Positions 48,003 through 57,889 of a stretch of DNA of 64,000 bases are shown one piece after another. The translations under genes and the position numbers were made by a program. Every line of letters begins with the position of its first letter. The first letter of the stretch is position 1. Source of the DNA: Phaeobacter sp. G2 (GTDB taxonomy: Bacteria > Pseudomonadota > Alphaproteobacteria > Rhodobacterales > Rhodobacteraceae); NCBI GenBank assembly GCA_025163595.1, contig CP104100.1, forward strand, positions 3,968,001 through 4,032,000, in the 5' to 3' direction. The notes under the pieces are model-generated. The model was not told the DNA's origin and did not search any database. It saw only the letters and a program-made list of their open reading frames with translations.

Positions 48003-49433
48003 TTACAGGCCGCCAATATGGAGCGCTTTTGTTTCCAGGTACTCTTCGATCCCCTCCTGCGCGCCTTCACGGCCCAGGCCAGAGGATTTCACCCCACCAA
48101 ACGGCGCTTCGGCATTGCTCACCGCCCCAGTGTTGAGCCCAACCAAGCCAAATTCGAGCGCCTCGCCAAACCGGAACGCGCGGGCGATGTCCTGGGTATA
48201 GAAATAGGCAGCCAATCCAAAGGGGGTGCCATTTGCGATCTCGAGCGCCTCGTCTTCGGTTTCAAATCGAAAGATCGGCGCAACCGGCCCAAAGGTTTCT
48301 TCCGACGCCAACTGCATCTCGGTTGTGGCATCGCGCAACACCAGGGGATCCGCAAATTGCGCGCTGAGCTGACGTTGCCGCGTGGTGCGGGTGGCGCCCT
48401 TTGCCACTGCGTCTTGAACATGGGTATTGATCTTTTCAAGCGCGGCGGCGTTGATCATGGGGCCAATATCAACTCCTGCGTGATCCCCCTGCCCCACGGT
48501 CAGTGCATCTACCCGCGCGGTTAGCTTTTCCACAAAGGCATCATAGATTTCCGATTGCACCAAAATCCGGTTGGCGCAGACGCAGGTCTGGCCACCGTTG
48601 CGGAATTTCGACAGCATCGCGCCCTCAACAGCGGCGTCAATATTGGCGTCATCAAAGACAACAAAGGGCGCGTTGCCGCCCAGCTCGAGGCTCAGTTTCT
48701 TCAAGCTCGGCGCGCATTGTTCTGCCAACAAGGCCCCAACGCGGGTCGAGCCAGTGAAGGATAGTTTGCGCACAACCGGGCTAGAGGTCAGGGCCTTGCC
48801 GATCTCTGTGGGCAGACCTGTGACGACATTGATGACACCCTTGGGTATGCCGGCTCGCTCTGCCAGAACAGCAAGCGCCAAGGCTGAATATGGGGTAAAG
48901 TCAGAGGGTTTGATCACAACGGTACAGCCGGCCGCCAAGGCGGGCGCGACCTTGCGGGTGATCATCGCATTGGGGAAATTCCAGGGCGTGATGATCGCCG
49001 CAACCCCAACGGGCTCTTTCAAGGCAAGCAATTTTTTACCAGGAACCGGGATGACCTTCCCATTGATCCGGCGGGCTTCTTCGGCGAACCACCGCACAAA
49101 ACTTGCCCCATAGTCAATTTCACCTTCGGCCTCAGCCAGGGGTTTACCCTGTTCAGCGCTGAGAATACGACCCAGATCCTGTTTGTGGGTCAACATCAGG
49201 TCATGCCAGGCCATCAAAAGATTCGCCCGCTCTGCATTGGAACGTGCGCGCCAGGCGACCATTGCCGTCTCAGCTGCCGCGATGGCGGCCTCGGTCTCGG
49301 CCCCGGTGCAATCCGGAACCTTGCCGATCACAGATCCGGTCGCAGGGTTGGTCACTGACATGTCAGGGCGTTCCAGCCATTCGCCGTTGATAAATGCGGC
49401 GTGGCGCAACAATTTGGGGTCTTGTAGGTTCAT
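48003..49433 (-). CDS. gabD: Succinate-semialdehyde dehydrogenase (GabD-like)
   Basis: A 476-residue aldehyde dehydrogenase of the SSADH branch. ITPWNFPNAMITRK, the base Glu250 (LSLELGGNAP) and the nucleophile Cys284 (NGGQTCVCANR) with the second cysteine two residues on, as in SSADH, are visible, as is EAPFGGVKSSGLGREG. It would oxidise succinate semialdehyde to succinate. The ATG at 49433 is chosen; a TTG two codons upstream overlaps the preceding stop and is less likely. It is the last gene of the HyuA-to-GabD operon, supporting a route that ends in succinate; related semialdehydes such as glutarate semialdehyde are possible. Confidence 0.85.
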   Translation of the reverse strand: MNLQDPKLLRHAAFINGEWLERPDMSVTNPATGSVIGKVPDCTGAETEAAIAAAETAMVAWRARSNAERANLLMAWHDLMLTHKQDLGRILSAEQGKPLAEAEGEIDYGASFVRWFAEEARRINGKVIPVPGKKLLALKEPVGVAAIITPWNFPNAMITRKVAPALAAGCTVVIKPSDFTPYSALALAVLAERAGIPKGVINVVTGLPTEIGKALTSSPVVRKLSFTGSTRVGALLAEQCAPSLKKLSLELGGNAPFVVFDDANIDAAVEGAMLSKFRNGGQTCVCANRILVQSEIYDAFVEKLTARVDALTVGQGDHAGVDIGPMINAAALEKINTHVQDAVAKGATRTTRQRQLSAQFADPLVLRDATTEMQLASEETFGPVAPIFRFETEDEALEIANGTPFGLAAYFYTQDIARAFRFGEALEFGLVGLNTGAVSNAEAPFGGVKSSGLGREGAQEGIEEYLETKALHIGGL

Positions 49434-49435
49434 GA

Positions 49436-50482
49436 TCAAAGCTCCAGTTCTGCGATGATTGCTGCGGTGATGATAGCAGTCGCGTGTTTGCCGGGATGGG
49501 TGCCAATGCCTTTTTCAGTCGCCACTTCGATCGCCGACAGCACAGCGGAGGCGGCCTCTGCTTCGCCCAGATGATCCAGCATCATGGCGGCAGACCAGAT
49601 GGCGGCGATGGGGTTTGCGATGTCTTGTCCCGCGATGTCAGGGGCCGAGCCATGCACCGGCTCAAACATGGATGGGCCGCTATGATCTGGGCAGATATTG
49701 GCGGAGGCCGCAAAGCCAAGCCCGCCCTGAATGGCCGCGCCGAGATCTGTCAGAATGTCGCCAAACAGGTTTGAAGCCACGATCACATCCAGGTCCTGCG
49801 GCGCCATCACCATTTTTGCCGCCATGGCGTCGATGTGCATTTGGCTAACCGTGACATCTGGATATTCTGCCGCCAGTTCGCGGGTGACCTCGTCCCAGAA
49901 CACCATCGAATATTTTTGCGCATTGGATTTGGTGACCGACGTCAAATGCCCACGTCTGGCGCGGGCCTGTTCAAACCCATATCGGAGAATGCGTTCGACA
50001 CCGGTGCGGGTGAAAACCGAGGTCTCCACCGCCACTTCATCAGCGGTGCCTTGATGCACACGTCCCCCCGCCCCAGAGTATTCACCTTCGGTGTTTTCGC
50101 GAATGCAGAGAATGTCAAAAGCGTCGGCGACCAAGGGTCCTTGGACCCCGGGCAACAGCCGGTGCGGCCGGACATTAGCGTATTGTTTGAACGCTTTGCG
50201 GATCGGCAGAAGCAGCCCATGTAAAGACACTGAATCTGCCACGGTTTCAGGCCAACCCACAGCGCCAAGAAAGATCGCATCAAAGGCGCGAAGGGTTTCA
50301 ATCCCGTCCTTTGGCATCATGGTGCCATGCTTCAGGTACCATTCACAGGACCAGGGGAATTCTGTGTTATTCAGCTGAAAGCCGAATTTTTGGGCCGCAG
50401 CCTCCAGAACCTGAACCGTTGCATCCGTCACGTCGACGCCAATGCCATCACCGGGGATCAAAGCGATCTGGTAAGATTTCAT
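49436..50482 (-). CDS. Tartrate dehydrogenase-like (isocitrate/isopropylmalate dehydrogenase family)
   Basis: A 348-residue beta-decarboxylating dehydrogenase. The NAD/metal-binding start LIPGDGIGVDVTDATVQVLE, RENTEGEYSGAGG, the metal-ligand aspartates in MHIDAMAAKMV and VIVASNLFGDILTDLGAA and the ending EPVHGSAPDIAG are all present. The sequence fits the TtuC/tartrate dehydrogenase branch, which oxidises tartrate, D-malate or related 2-hydroxy acids. It overlaps nothing but is three bases from gabD and 21 from the upstream aldehyde dehydrogenase. Its role in the pathway is unclear; a hydroxy diacid intermediate would explain it. Confidence 0.85.
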   Translation of the reverse strand: MKSYQIALIPGDGIGVDVTDATVQVLEAAAQKFGFQLNNTEFPWSCEWYLKHGTMMPKDGIETLRAFDAIFLGAVGWPETVADSVSLHGLLLPIRKAFKQYANVRPHRLLPGVQGPLVADAFDILCIRENTEGEYSGAGGRVHQGTADEVAVETSVFTRTGVERILRYGFEQARARRGHLTSVTKSNAQKYSMVFWDEVTRELAAEYPDVTVSQMHIDAMAAKMVMAPQDLDVIVASNLFGDILTDLGAAIQGGLGFAASANICPDHSGPSMFEPVHGSAPDIAGQDIANPIAAIWSAAMMLDHLGEAEAASAVLSAIEVATEKGIGTHPGKHATAIITAAIIAELEL

Positions 50483-50503
50483 ATTAAGAGCTTTCTTTTA
50501 GTG

Positions 50504-51967
50504 TCACAGATCAATCAGCACGGATTTGCTGCGGCGGTTGGCAAGAAAGGCTTCGCGCCCCAGGTCCTTGCCCAGGCCGCTCGCCTTCCAGCCCCCTGTG
50601 GGCAAGATGTGATCCTGCGAACGCCCATAGCGATTAACCCAGACAGTGCCCGCTTCCAGCGACTTGGTGACACGCAGCGCCCGTGAAAGATCACGGGTAT
50701 AAACACCGGCACAAAGCCCATAGGTCGGATGATTGCCCAGGGTTAGAGCCTCTTCCTCGCTTGCAAAGGTCTGCAAGGTGACGACGGGGCCAAAGATTTC
50801 TTCGGTCACCGCAGGGTTGCTGTCAGTGACACCGGCGATGATCGTTGGCTGATAGAAACTGCCCTTCCGATCAAAGGCTTTGCCGCCACACAGCAGCTCT
50901 GCGCCCTCGGATTTGGCGGCCTGGACGATGCTGTCGATCCGCTGCAGCTGCTGCGACGAAATAATAGGTGAAAACCCGGCAGGATCCTCCCAGGTCGCGG
51001 CTGGTTTTTCCTGAGCAAAGGCCAGGATGAGCTTTTGCGCCAGCGCATCCGCAATATCGCGATGAACAATCAAACGCGTCCCCGCAACACAGGTCTGCCC
51101 TGCATTGGGCAGAATGCCACGGGCAAGACAATCGGCCACCAGCTCCAGGTCCGCATCCGCAAAAACGATCTGCGGCGACTTGCCGCCCAGTTCTAGGGTC
51201 ATCGGCTTGACCCCCGTCTTGGCGATGTTTTCCATGATCGCTCCGCCTGCGCGGGTTGAGCCGGTGAAACTGACCTTGGCAATATCTGGGTGGCCGGTGA
51301 TGGCCGCGCCGGTGGTTTGGCCGTCGCCCAGAACGATATTGATCAACCCGGCAGGAATACCCGCACACACAGCCAGTTCAGCCATGTACAGGGTCGAAAA
51401 TGGCGTCATCTCGGAAGGTTTCAAAACCACCGCGTTTCCGGCGGCCAAAGCCGGGGCCAGCTTCCAGCCCGCCATTGAAATCGGATAGTTCCAGGGGGTG
51501 ATTGCCCCAACAACCCCATAGGGTTCATGGGAGATAAAGCCCAGCTGCCCGGCAGAGGTCGGGGCCAGATCGCCCCCTTCCTTGTCGGCAAATTCGGCAA
51601 AAAACCTGATCTGTGTTGCGGTGATCAAGACATCACCCACGGCTGCTTGTCCCACAGGCCGGGTGGAACAGACCGCTTCCAGTTTGGCCAGTGTTTCGGC
51701 TTCGGCCTCAATAAGGTCAGCCCAGGCCTGCAGCGCGCGAAGACGGTCGCGCGGGGCACATGTCGCCCAACCCGAGGTGCGCAGCGCTTGTTTTGCCGTC
51801 TCAACAGCCTGATCGACGATGGCGGCATCCGCCCTGGCGATGCCTGCCAGGCTGCGGCCATCGGAGGGAGCTGTCACCGCAATCTCTGCCGCTGCCGGGA
51901 CATAGGCGTTTCCGATGTAGTGCCCTGTGGGCAGGGTCAATGTGCTGGGATCAAATGAACGTTTCAT
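50504..51967 (-). CDS. Aldehyde dehydrogenase family protein
   Basis: A 487-residue NAD(P)-dependent aldehyde dehydrogenase with ITPWNYPISMAGWKL, Glu259 (MTLELGGKSPQ) and Cys293 (NAGQTCVAGTR), near the betaine-aldehyde/phenylacetaldehyde dehydrogenase branch. It is the second aldehyde dehydrogenase of this operon and probably acts on a different aldehyde from GabD. It lies 93 bp downstream of the HcnB-like gene, the largest gap in the operon, and 21 bp upstream of the tartrate dehydrogenase-like gene. The substrate cannot be read from sequence. Confidence 0.88.
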   Translation of the reverse strand: MKRSFDPSTLTLPTGHYIGNAYVPAAAEIAVTAPSDGRSLAGIARADAAIVDQAVETAKQALRTSGWATCAPRDRLRALQAWADLIEAEAETLAKLEAVCSTRPVGQAAVGDVLITATQIRFFAEFADKEGGDLAPTSAGQLGFISHEPYGVVGAITPWNYPISMAGWKLAPALAAGNAVVLKPSEMTPFSTLYMAELAVCAGIPAGLINIVLGDGQTTGAAITGHPDIAKVSFTGSTRAGGAIMENIAKTGVKPMTLELGGKSPQIVFADADLELVADCLARGILPNAGQTCVAGTRLIVHRDIADALAQKLILAFAQEKPAATWEDPAGFSPIISSQQLQRIDSIVQAAKSEGAELLCGGKAFDRKGSFYQPTIIAGVTDSNPAVTEEIFGPVVTLQTFASEEEALTLGNHPTYGLCAGVYTRDLSRALRVTKSLEAGTVWVNRYGRSQDHILPTGGWKASGLGKDLGREAFLANRRSKSVLIDL

Positions 51968-52060
51968 GGGCGCCGATCGTGATTGGATTTGTGCTCAATC
52001 TAAGCCTTGGGGTTCGGCAAGAAGGGCCGAAATCCCGCAAAATGCGGCACAATATTTTCC

Positions 52061-53449
52061 TTACTGCGGGTCTTTCACGCTTTCGCTCTGGAGAGCGGCT
52101 GAAACCGGTAGCGGGCGCAGCGGCGGTTGCGCCCGCAAGCGCCCGATTTTTGCAGGCCCCACCTGGCCCATTTCTGCAAGAATGCGCCCCGCAGCAAACT
52201 GGCAATAGCGCCCCTGACAGCGCCCCATGCCAATCCGACACTGGGATTTGACCCGATTGATTTCTGGCCCAACCCGCCGCGCCGCAGCCTGAATGTCGCC
52301 AAGCTCCACCCCTTCGCATCGGCAAATCACCGTATCAGACGGCAGTTGTGAAATAAGCTCCTGTGGCACCTGAAAAGCCTGCGCCAGACCAGCGGCAAAC
52401 CGTTGCATCCGGGCATAGCGTCGGTGCACGCGCTTGCGCGGGTTGCAGGCACGCCCCATGTCCTCCAGACAGGCGGTTGCGGCGATCTGTCCGGCACATT
52501 CTGCGGCATCAGCCCCCAGAATGCGCAGCCCGTCCCCAGCCAGATAGACGCCATTGCCAAGGCGCCCGGCAGGATCACTTGCCGGCAGCCACTGTGACCA
52601 TTCAGGTGACCAGCAGAAATTTGCCCCAGCCAGATCCGCAAGCTGTGTATCGGCCATAAGGTGCCAGCCCAGCCCCACCCCGTCGCAGGCTGTTCTACGG
52701 TCCTGACCTCTGTGATCTTGCCAGCCGATTTGGGTCGGTCCGGCCTCATTTGTTGTGATCTGCAAGTTGCGCACGCCGGCCTGGTAGCGTCGCCCCAGTA
52801 TTGCCCGCAGGTAGGCCCCGCGGAGCGTCACGATGGGGCGCGCCCTGGCCATAGCCCAGGCTCCCTTAACCTGTTGTCGCATCGGGGCCGTATCCAACAC
52901 CGCTGCCACCTCGGCCCCCGCCCGGATCAGTTGCGCCGCCACCAAGGTCAGCAATGGGCCGGTGCCGGCCAGAACCAGCCGCCGCCCCAGGGCGATCTCT
53001 TGTGTTTTTAGGGCAATTTGCATGGCCCCCAAGGAAAACACACCAGCCGATTGCCATCCCGGAACCGGCAGCAAACGGTCGCCCGCGCCGGTGCACAAAA
53101 TAAGGTTCTCATAGCCTATGACCTTGATACCATCCTGTGTCAGGACTTGCGCAGACTGATGGGCGATGGCTGTGACCGAGCTTTGGGACAGATGGGTCAC
53201 CTGTCCATGTGACACCATCTGGTCAAAGCAGTTATGCAGTGCCAATGCCTTACCCGCTTCCGACCCATACCGGTCCTTGGCACTGCGCGACGCTGTGCTA
53301 GCAGGGCGTCGGTAAATTTGCCCCCCCGCCTGGCTGGCCTCGTCCACCACTATCGGATGCAAACCTGCGGCTACGCAGGTTTGCGCCGCGCGAATTCCGG
53401 CAGGCCCAGCGCCTACGATGAGAACACCAGTGCTTAACGCCTCTGTCAT
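52061..53449 (-). CDS. FAD/NAD(P) oxidoreductase with C-terminal BFD-like [2Fe-2S] domain (HcnB/opine-oxidase-subunit type)
   Basis: A 462-residue protein. Residues 9-20 hold the FAD motif IVGAGPAG, a second Rossmann motif reads LVLAGTGPLLTLVA, and the C-terminus has a bacterioferritin-associated-ferredoxin-like cluster site with cysteines in VICRCEGVE and KSQCRIGMGRCQGRYC. This is the larger subunit type of HcnABC-like, opine-oxidase-like and D-hydroxyproline dehydrogenases. The ATG at 53449 overlaps the HcnA-like stop (ATGA); MAVM three codons upstream is an alternative. With the small subunit next door and a DAO-family enzyme at 58876, a heteromeric amine dehydrogenase can be assembled. 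Confidence 0.87.
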   Translation of the reverse strand: MTEALSTGVLIVGAGPAGIRAAQTCVAAGLHPIVVDEASQAGGQIYRRPASTASRSAKDRYGSEAGKALALHNCFDQMVSHGQVTHLSQSSVTAIAHQSAQVLTQDGIKVIGYENLILCTGAGDRLLPVPGWQSAGVFSLGAMQIALKTQEIALGRRLVLAGTGPLLTLVAAQLIRAGAEVAAVLDTAPMRQQVKGAWAMARARPIVTLRGAYLRAILGRRYQAGVRNLQITTNEAGPTQIGWQDHRGQDRRTACDGVGLGWHLMADTQLADLAGANFCWSPEWSQWLPASDPAGRLGNGVYLAGDGLRILGADAAECAGQIAATACLEDMGRACNPRKRVHRRYARMQRFAAGLAQAFQVPQELISQLPSDTVICRCEGVELGDIQAAARRVGPEINRVKSQCRIGMGRCQGRYCQFAAGRILAEMGQVGPAKIGRLRAQPPLRPLPVSAALQSESVKDPQ

Positions 53450-53745
53450 GACAGCCATCCATCAGGGGCTTTTGACCTCAGCCGCAAGCCCGCGTGCAGT
53501 TGAGTTGAGCAGGCCCGCAAGCGGGCTCCCTCTTCTCGCCAGACCCAGCAGTCCTGGCAGGCCCCCATCAGGCAAAACCCGGCACGTTGTTCTGGCCCGA
53601 ACTCAGCCGCGCGCAACGCGCCCCTGTTGGACAATATCGCGGTGAGGATGGTATCCCCCTGCTGGCCGGACAGCGGCTGCCCATCGAACAGAAACTCGAT
53701 TTTAGGCCGTGTGATCGCTGTCAGACGTTGCACGCGGGCCGTCAT
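53446..53745 (-). CDS. (2Fe-2S)-binding small subunit (HcnA/sarcosine-oxidase-alpha N-terminus type)
   Basis: A 99-residue protein equal to the stand-alone ferredoxin-like domain of HcnA and of the sarcosine oxidase alpha N-terminus. IEFLFDGQPLSGQQGDTILT precedes the cluster cysteines in GFCLMGACQDCWV, with the last one in RACST. ATGA overlaps on both sides (53742-53745 and 53446-53449) link it to the hydantoinase B gene and the HcnB-like gene, so hydrolase and dehydrogenase subunits are made together. It passes electrons within the amine dehydrogenase complex. Confidence 0.87.
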   Translation of the reverse strand: MTARVQRLTAITRPKIEFLFDGQPLSGQQGDTILTAILSNRGALRAAEFGPEQRAGFCLMGACQDCWVWREEGARLRACSTQLHAGLRLRSKAPDGWLS

Positions 53746-55733
53746 GCGTCACCCGGCTGTGTATCTCGTGCCAGCAGTGCCGCAAGTTCAGGGAAACGCG
53801 TGCAAATCTCGCCCAGCGCCGCCTCTACCCCCTCGGCGCCCTTGCGGTCTGTCATCCGCGCAAAGACCTCGGTTTTGGTGAAGAACCGCCAGTGAATAGG
53901 CAGTTTGCCCAGGGTCGTGTTCAAGACCTCATAGGCGGCATCGCTCCACTGGGTCTCATAGGCGGTCCGCTCCGCTCCATAGTCGAACATGCTGTCCCGC
54001 AACGGGCGTTTCTTACGCAGGGCCTGTGTCTGTTTCTGATCAACGATACCATTGTCGATGACGACACCGTAGTCATGGGCCGCCGCCTCTTGCGAGACAT
54101 AGCCACAGGCGACATCGCGCGCCACGCGCTCAGGGGCGCGCAGGTATGGATCACCTCGTCCGCCACCGCCGGCAGAGCGGATCATCAATACGTCACCGGG
54201 TTGCAGCACGGCTGTATCACGGTTGCCCAGATCCGTTTCTGCAGGCTGACCGGGGTTCAATACCATATGCGCCAGGCCCGCAGATTGCCCGCCCAGGGTG
54301 CCCCATGGCCGGAACTTTGAACGATCCCGATTGCGCGCTGTAATCCGGGTGTCGGGCGCAAAGACGCGAAACGAGAGCTCCGTCGCCAGCCCGCCGCGCC
54401 ATTGCCCTGCCCCGCCGGTATCCTGCGCGAGACCATAGCGTAGCACCTCTACGGGGACCTCGGTTTCGGTTATCTCGATCGGTGTGTTCTTGAGATAGGC
54501 CGCATCCGCGCCAGACCCGTTGGTCCCATCGCGATGAGGCATCCCGCCACCGCCGCCCACAACCGGGTTCACCGCTGCAATCACCGTTTTTTGGTGACGC
54601 TCGTCCCGTGTCATCACATTCACGATGCAATTGTTGCCTGCAGGGGCTGCGGGCATTTTATCGGGAATGGCCTGGGCAAAGGCTCCAAAAATGACCGACC
54701 GCAGCCGGGCACAGGTCAGGGACCGCATCCCTACCGCAGCCGGCGCAACCGGATTCAGCACCGAGCCTTTGGGGGTGATGCAGGTAAAGGCGCGGGTCAG
54801 GCCCGTGTTCAACAAAATCTGCGGGTTCAGGGTGTACAGCACATAATAGACCCCCACCAACAGTATCGTATGACGAGGATCCCCACCTGAGGGTACGTTC
54901 AAAGACGAGCCCAGCTGCGGATCGGAACCGGAGAAATCGAGAACCGCCTGATCCCCCTGGATGCAGAGTTTCAGGTGCAAGCGGCATGGATTGCCCGCAT
55001 CGCTGTCTTCGTCGGCGTAGTCCGCAAAGATGTATTCCCCGTCCGGCGTCGCCCGTAGAATGGCCCGCGCTTCGGCTTCGGCCTGGTCCATCAACTGCGA
55101 CACCCCATCGACAAAGCCGGTTTTGCCAAACCTTTGGATCATCGCCTGCACCTTGCGTTCACCGGTGTTCAAAGCCCCGACAAGCGCCTTGATGTCGCCA
55201 ATGTTCAGCCCTGGCTTACGCACATTGGTTTCCATGATCCGCATCACCGTCTCATCAAACTGGCCTTCTTGCACCAGCTTCATCGGGGGGAAGCGCAGAC
55301 CTTCCTGGTGGACCTCTGTCAGCGACCGGCTAAGGGAGGCAGGCACAGCGCCCCCCATGTCGGTGTTGTGAATATGCCCCCCCGTCCAGGCAACGATTTC
55401 ACCGTCGCTGAACACCGGCTTCCAAAGATGGGTGTCGGGGGCATGTGTTGCGACGTGGCCGGAATAGGGATCATTGGTAAAGGCGACATCGCCCGGTCGA
55501 TAGTCCGACACCATATCAATCGCACGGCCATAGGTCAGACCCGGATACCAGGTCGCCCCCAGGTCCATTGGCACAGCAAAGGTATCCCCGCGCCGATCCA
55601 TCAGCATGACGGTAAAGTCCTGCGTTTCTTTTACAAATGCCGAATGCGCTGTGCGGTGCAGGGTATGCGCCATGTTTTCAGCGGCGGCGCGGGCATGGTT
55701 CGCCAAAACCCGCAGTGTCATTTTATCAGTCAT
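53742..55733 (-). CDS. hyuB: Hydantoinase B/oxoprolinase family protein
   Basis: A 663-residue protein, the B subunit of ATP-dependent lactam/hydantoin hydrolases. Family segments are ENMAHTLHRTAHSAFVKETQ, FTNDPYSGHVATHAPDTHLW, GGHIHNTDMGGAVPAS and RSAGGGGRGDPYLR. Enzymes of this family open 5-oxoproline, hydantoins, N-methylpyrrolidone or caprolactam at the cost of ATP. The ATG at 55733 overlaps the hyuA stop by eight bases; a longer in-frame extension to 55772 runs deeper into hyuA and is less likely. It is coupled to the HcnA-like gene by ATGA. Confidence 0.9.
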   Translation of the reverse strand: MTDKMTLRVLANHARAAAENMAHTLHRTAHSAFVKETQDFTVMLMDRRGDTFAVPMDLGATWYPGLTYGRAIDMVSDYRPGDVAFTNDPYSGHVATHAPDTHLWKPVFSDGEIVAWTGGHIHNTDMGGAVPASLSRSLTEVHQEGLRFPPMKLVQEGQFDETVMRIMETNVRKPGLNIGDIKALVGALNTGERKVQAMIQRFGKTGFVDGVSQLMDQAEAEARAILRATPDGEYIFADYADEDSDAGNPCRLHLKLCIQGDQAVLDFSGSDPQLGSSLNVPSGGDPRHTILLVGVYYVLYTLNPQILLNTGLTRAFTCITPKGSVLNPVAPAAVGMRSLTCARLRSVIFGAFAQAIPDKMPAAPAGNNCIVNVMTRDERHQKTVIAAVNPVVGGGGGMPHRDGTNGSGADAAYLKNTPIEITETEVPVEVLRYGLAQDTGGAGQWRGGLATELSFRVFAPDTRITARNRDRSKFRPWGTLGGQSAGLAHMVLNPGQPAETDLGNRDTAVLQPGDVLMIRSAGGGGRGDPYLRAPERVARDVACGYVSQEAAAHDYGVVIDNGIVDQKQTQALRKKRPLRDSMFDYGAERTAYETQWSDAAYEVLNTTLGKLPIHWRFFTKTEVFARMTDRKGAEGVEAALGEICTRFPELAALLARDTQPGDA

Positions 55734-57792
55734 GAGCAGAGCCCTCGATATGCACAACGATGTTCGAAGCAAAATCCACCTCGGCCGTGCACTCCTGTGG
55801 AATGATCAGCGTCGTGTCTTCTTGTGAAACAATTGCTGGCCCGCGCAGCTGGGTGCCAGGGGACAAGGTCTCGCGCCGATACAGCGGAACATCGCGGTAG
55901 CTGCCGGTGTAGACCAAGACGGTTTTTTCTGACTCTGCCGTGCTGGCACTGACGGTTTGCGCCGGAATTTCAGGATTTGGGCCTGCGCCAACAATTGCCA
56001 GCCGCAGGTTCACAACCTCGATCAGCCCGTCTGGATCCGCAAAGTCATAGATACGGGCGTGGGTTTTGTGGAAAGCGTCAGCGATGTCACAGGCACTCTC
56101 CAGCCACTCTGGTTTGAGCGCAACTTCGATCTCAAAGCTTTGACCTGAATACCGCATGTCGGCGGTCAGCTGCAGTTCAGCGGGTCCATCATGGCCCTGC
56201 CTGCTCAGCCACGCATGGCCCTCTTGCGCAAGCTCTGTGAACTGCGCCTGTAAAGCAGGGACAAGTTTATCATCAAGCCCCGCAAAGACGGTGCGGATGA
56301 AATCCCCCCTCAGGTCAGCCACCAATCCACCAAGCGCTGACACAACACCGGGGCGTCGGGGGGCAAGAACCCGTGTCATACCCAGATCCCTTGCAAGGAA
56401 AGCCCCCAGCATCGGCCCGCCGCCGCCAAAGGGCAGCAATGTGAATTCCCTCAGATCGACACCTTCGCGTGACGCGAGCTTTTCGACCTCGACGAACATT
56501 TCGGACAGCGCAATGTTCAAGATCGCCTGAGCCGTTTCTTCGGTGCTGCGCTCTAGCTGCGCGGCCAACACAGCCACGGCCTGAATCGCCAGATCCCGAT
56601 CCATCCGGAGCTGCCCATAGGCCAGATCACTATGCCCCAGCCAGCCGCAGACAGCCATTGCATCTGTCACCGTCGCCTCGGTGCCACCGCGCCCATAGCA
56701 GGCAGGCCCCGGGGTGGATCCAGCAGACCCCGGTCCCACCCGCAGGACACCATGGTCATCAACTGACGCAATGGAGCCGCCACCGATGGCAATTGAGCTG
56801 ACAGAAACCGAAGGAATATACAGCGGGAAATCACCAATCATTTCCCCGGTGCCAAAATTCGCCGCGCCATCAATGATCAGGGCGATATCGGCAGAGGTGC
56901 CGCCAATATCCAGGGTCAGGATGCGGTCTTCTCCGGCCTGACGTGCCAGCCAGGCAGCGCCCGTCACACCAGATGCCGAGCCTGACAACAGCATGGAAAC
57001 GCAGTTCTCTCGCCCGTCGCCTGCGCTCATCACACCGCCGTTTGATTTGGTGAGCAAAGCCTTTGCCGGGATATTCTTGCTGGCCAAACGCGTCTCTAGC
57101 GCGTCGAGATAACCGGCAACACGCGGGTGCACATAGCCATTCATAATCGCTGTACATCCGCGTTCATACTCGCGGATCACCGGCCAGACTTCGGAGGAGG
57201 TGAAGGCAAAAACCCCCGGTGCCATGTCCAATATCATGTCTTTCACCCGCCGCTCATGCGCGTCATTGCGCCAGCTGTGCAAGAAAGAAACGATAATGCC
57301 CTCAGCACCCGCCAAAAGCGCCTTTTGGATGGCTTCTGCAACAGAGCCTTCCTCCAGTGCGGTGGTTTCTTCCCCCTGTGCATTCAGCCGGGCAGTCACA
57401 CCAAAGATATGATCACGCGAAATCAGCGGCGCAGCGCGGTGGCAAAACAGGGAATACATCTCGGGCATGCGCAGGCGCGCCAACTCAAGCACATCTTCAA
57501 AGCCGGCGTTGGTAATCATCGCCAGCTTGGCGCCTTTGCGCTGCAACACCGTGTTAATTCCCACGGTGGTCCCATGCACAAACCGCGTCACTGTCTCGGG
57601 CAAAAGCTGGTCCCGCTCTTCCAGCAGTGACAACCCTGTGGTCAGTTCCGCACCCGGATCATCGGGAGTTGTCAGAACTTTCAAAGTTGCCAAACGGCCG
57701 GAATTCACTTCCAGCGCACAGAAGTCCATGAAGGTGCCGCCAATATCGACGCCGATCTTCCAGTCTTCACGATGAGGTCTAGTCCCATCCAT
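55726..57792 (-). CDS. hyuA: Hydantoinase A/oxoprolinase family protein
   Basis: A 688-residue actin-like ATPase subunit. WKIGVDIGGTFMDFCALE is the phosphate-binding start, GTTVGINTVLQRKGAKLAMI and LDIGGTSADIALIIDGAA are further family motifs, and PFGGGGPMLGAFLARDLGM lies in the C-terminal half. It phosphorylates or activates the substrate for ring opening with HyuB. The ATG at 57792 (MDGTRPHREDW) gives a normal N-terminus; the frame extends to 57912 into the LysR gene without reason. It is the first gene of an apparent operon of seven genes ending with gabD. Confidence 0.9.
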   Translation of the reverse strand: MDGTRPHREDWKIGVDIGGTFMDFCALEVNSGRLATLKVLTTPDDPGAELTTGLSLLEERDQLLPETVTRFVHGTTVGINTVLQRKGAKLAMITNAGFEDVLELARLRMPEMYSLFCHRAAPLISRDHIFGVTARLNAQGEETTALEEGSVAEAIQKALLAGAEGIIVSFLHSWRNDAHERRVKDMILDMAPGVFAFTSSEVWPVIREYERGCTAIMNGYVHPRVAGYLDALETRLASKNIPAKALLTKSNGGVMSAGDGRENCVSMLLSGSASGVTGAAWLARQAGEDRILTLDIGGTSADIALIIDGAANFGTGEMIGDFPLYIPSVSVSSIAIGGGSIASVDDHGVLRVGPGSAGSTPGPACYGRGGTEATVTDAMAVCGWLGHSDLAYGQLRMDRDLAIQAVAVLAAQLERSTEETAQAILNIALSEMFVEVEKLASREGVDLREFTLLPFGGGGPMLGAFLARDLGMTRVLAPRRPGVVSALGGLVADLRGDFIRTVFAGLDDKLVPALQAQFTELAQEGHAWLSRQGHDGPAELQLTADMRYSGQSFEIEVALKPEWLESACDIADAFHKTHARIYDFADPDGLIEVVNLRLAIVGAGPNPEIPAQTVSASTAESEKTVLVYTGSYRDVPLYRRETLSPGTQLRGPAIVSQEDTTLIIPQECTAEVDFASNIVVHIEGSAHD

Positions 57793-57889
57793 AATTTGCG
57801 TCCCTTTCAATCTGTTGTCCCTAAGGGAACAGATTGAGCGAAGACCGTCCAAGACGCTTACGGTGCAAATCCATAAGCCACACTTATGG

